Assembly: GCA_035545255.1 (NCBI GenBank)
Contig: DASZYR010000093.1
Coordinates: forward strand, 1-6,246
Direction: 5' to 3'
DNA length: 6,246 nucleotides
Source of the DNA: Dokdonella_A sp035545255
GTDB lineage: Bacteria; Pseudomonadota; Gammaproteobacteria; Xanthomonadales; Rhodanobacteraceae
Shown here: positions 4,814 through 6,246 of the stretch, piece by piece
Position numbering within the stretch: position 1 is the first letter of the stretch
How the letters are laid out: each line of letters opens with the position of its first letter
Notes under the pieces: generated by a model
What the model was told of the DNA's origin: nothing
The model's database searches: none
What the model saw: only the letters and a program-made list of their open reading frames with translations
Program-made: the position numbers and the translations under genes

Positions 4814-6246
4814 GTGGAGCAAGACCGCAGGGCTGCGAAAGACCGGCTCGATCGGCCGCGGGCACGCGCAGCGCTCGGCTGGCTGCTGACGGCGGCTGCG
4901 TGCGTATTCGCCACACCTCCGGCGCGCTCCGACGACGATTCGCGCTTCCCGCGCGCGGCCGCGGCAGCCTCCGCGCTTCGCGGCGCGCAGTCGATCGCCG
5001 AAGCGCTGGAGTCTCCCGCGCTGTCGGAATTCGTGCACGCCCTCGGCGGATCCTACGCCGACGCGGCCGAAGCGTGGATCGCCGGCAACGTCTTTTCGGC
5101 TTTCGGCGCCGTCGCGCCAGCCGATCGCCAATGGCAGCGGGTCGCCGAACTCGCGCTCCAGCGGAGCGACCGCAAGCAGCTCGCGGCCGCGCTCTCCGAG
5201 CGCATCGAGATCGCGCTGTCGCAAGGCGATTACGCGCGCTCTGAAGCGCTGTCCGGCGAGCTCGCCGTCGTCGCCCGCGCGAGCGGCGACACGTCGCGGA
5301 TCGCGTTCGCGCAAGCGAATCTCGGCGTCGTCGAGCGCCGGCTCGGCCACCTCGACCGGGCGCTCGCGCACCAGCAGCGCGCGCTCGATCTTTATCGCAG
5401 CGCGAACGATCCGTACGGTACCGCCCGATCGCTGGCGAGCCTCGCCACCGTGCAGCGCGACCGTGGCGATTTCGCGGCGGCGCTCGACATGGCGCTCGAA
5501 TCGGTCGCGCTGCGCGAGCGCACCGGCGACAGGCTCGAGATCGCATACCGCAACGTGGCGCTGCTCTATCGCGAGATCGAGGACGAAGACGCCGCGCGCG
5601 CCTATTTCGAGCGCGCTCGCGACGCCGCCGCGAAGCACGGCAGCCCTTCGGCGTATTCCACGGTCATCGGCGCCTATTCGGGCCTCCTCAACGACCTCGG
5701 CGAATTCCCGGCCGCACAAGCGTCGGCCGAGGAGGCGCTGGCAATCGACGAAGCGATCGGCGATCGTCCGCACCAGGGCCTCGACCGCCTTGAGCTTGGC
5801 CGGGCTCTGTTCGGCCAGCGCCGCACCGACGAGGCAAGCGCCGAGCTCGAATCGGCGCTCGCGCTCGGTCGCGAGCTCGACCAGCGCGAGATCGTGGCTC
5901 GCTCGCTGCTGCATCTTTCCGACATCGCGATGCAGGAGCACGACCGCCTGCGCGCACATGGCCTGCTCGACGAGGCGATCGCCGGCCTCGAGCGCGCGCG
6001 CCTGCGCCCGCAGCTCGTGCAGGCCTACGAGCTGCGCGAGCAGCTCGCACGTGCGGACCGAAACGACGCCGATGCGTTGCGCTTCGCCCACAAATACGCG
6101 TCCGAGCGCGAGGAACTGCTCGGCGTGCGCGCCAGCCGTCAGCTCGCCGCACTGGAAATGCGCCACGCACGCGCCGAAGCGGAGCAGCGCGTGGCATTGC
6201 TCGCAAAGGACAACGAGCTCAAGCTGGCGCTGCTCGTCAAGCAGCG
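4814..6246 (+). CDS. TPR-repeat protein, probable membrane-bound signalling protein; C-terminus beyond window
   Basis: The frame is open to the window end (477 complete codons from this start). A basic N-terminus is followed by a hydrophobic stretch, ALGWLLTAAACVFA (about 20-33), then polar sequence: a signal peptide or anchor. Helical repeats of TPR type follow with a period near 40 residues, clearest at about 166-198 (ANLGVVERRLGHLDRALAHQ), 206-238, 244-276, 284-317 and 324-356. From about 430 on the sequence is a charged coiled coil (RQLAALEMRHARAEAEQRVA). This order of signal segment, TPRs and coiled coil is what I know from TPR-type diguanylate cyclases and histidine kinases, where a membrane helix and a GGDEF or kinase domain come next; here that part is unseen, so the function is inferred. 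The start is uncertain. GTG 4814 fits the signal segment, but ATG 4730 has a TGAGGA site 7 nt upstream, and ATG 4760 and 4763 are also in frame. The 28 codons before 4814 include many A/T-ending or otherwise rare codons (CGA, TCA, GGA, AGA, TTT), unlike the gene body. Confidence 0.82.
   Translation, partial: MEQDRRAAKDRLDRPRARAALGWLLTAAACVFATPPARSDDDSRFPRAAAAASALRGAQSIAEALESPALSEFVHALGGSYADAAEAWIAGNVFSAFGAVAPADRQWQRVAELALQRSDRKQLAAALSERIEIALSQGDYARSEALSGELAVVARASGDTSRIAFAQANLGVVERRLGHLDRALAHQQRALDLYRSANDPYGTARSLASLATVQRDRGDFAAALDMALESVALRERTGDRLEIAYRNVALLYREIEDEDAARAYFERARDAAAKHGSPSAYSTVIGAYSGLLNDLGEFPAAQASAEEALAIDEAIGDRPHQGLDRLELGRALFGQRRTDEASAELESALALGRELDQREIVARSLLHLSDIAMQEHDRLRAHGLLDEAIAGLERARLRPQLVQAYELREQLARADRNDADALRFAHKYASEREELLGVRASRQLAALEMRHARAEAEQRVALLAKDNELKLALLVKQ

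Noticed and set aside
4778..6166. A 462-codon minus-strand open frame opposite the TPR gene
   Set aside because: The plus strand encodes TPR repeats with period near 40 and a coiled coil. The minus frame is its antisense shadow and has no recognisable family.
1..6246. CRISPR array, tRNA or rRNA gene, insertion sequence or attachment site
   Set aside because: I saw no regularly spaced direct repeats, no cloverleaf-like segment, no transposase motifs and no terminal inverted repeats. Almost all of the window is covered by ordinary genes.

Overview
The window is high-GC DNA from a proteobacterium, most likely beta- or gammaproteobacterial. The basis is a RimO of proteobacterial type, a DUF3025 protein directly downstream of it (a family I know mainly from Beta- and Gammaproteobacteria), strong G/C preference at third codon positions, and Shine-Dalgarno-led, tightly packed operons. 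The genus cannot be named from this sequence alone.

Layout, by region. (a) 1-2106, minus strand: three co-directional genes of a Gld-type ABC-2 transporter, read from right to left. They are an ATPase (1165-2106), a six-helix permease (434-1168, sharing an ATGA overlap with the ATPase) and the N-terminal 140 residues of a membrane-anchored auxiliary protein of the GldG/ABC_transp_aux type (1-420, cut by the window edge). (b) 2107-2409: about 300 bp without a convincing gene. It holds a perfect 18-bp palindrome close to the ATPase start and an 8-bp-stem hairpin. (c) 2410-4660, minus strand: rimO (ribosomal protein S12 methylthiotransferase), followed after 34 nt by a DUF3025 gene of unknown function. 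(d) 4661-4813: a divergent intergenic region. (e) 4814-6246, plus strand: the N-terminal part of a TPR-repeat protein with a signal/anchor segment and a C-terminal coiled coil. Its architecture resembles the sensory half of TPR-type diguanylate cyclases or histidine kinases, and the output domain, if any, lies beyond the right edge.

How the genes relate: the three ABC genes should form one translationally coupled membrane complex. The rimO-DUF3025 pair is probably co-transcribed and has no evident link to the transporter. The TPR gene is transcribed divergently from rimO and is probably an independent signalling gene. All real genes except the TPR gene are on the minus strand. The long plus-strand open frames opposite them are shadows of codon bias.

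I do not see a clearly new biological system. The points most worth following are the uncharacterised Gld-type transporter with a palindromic candidate operator, the conserved but unexplained DUF3025 gene, a short extra segment in RimO, the unseen output domain of the TPR protein, and a marked abundance of the octamer GCGATCGC.
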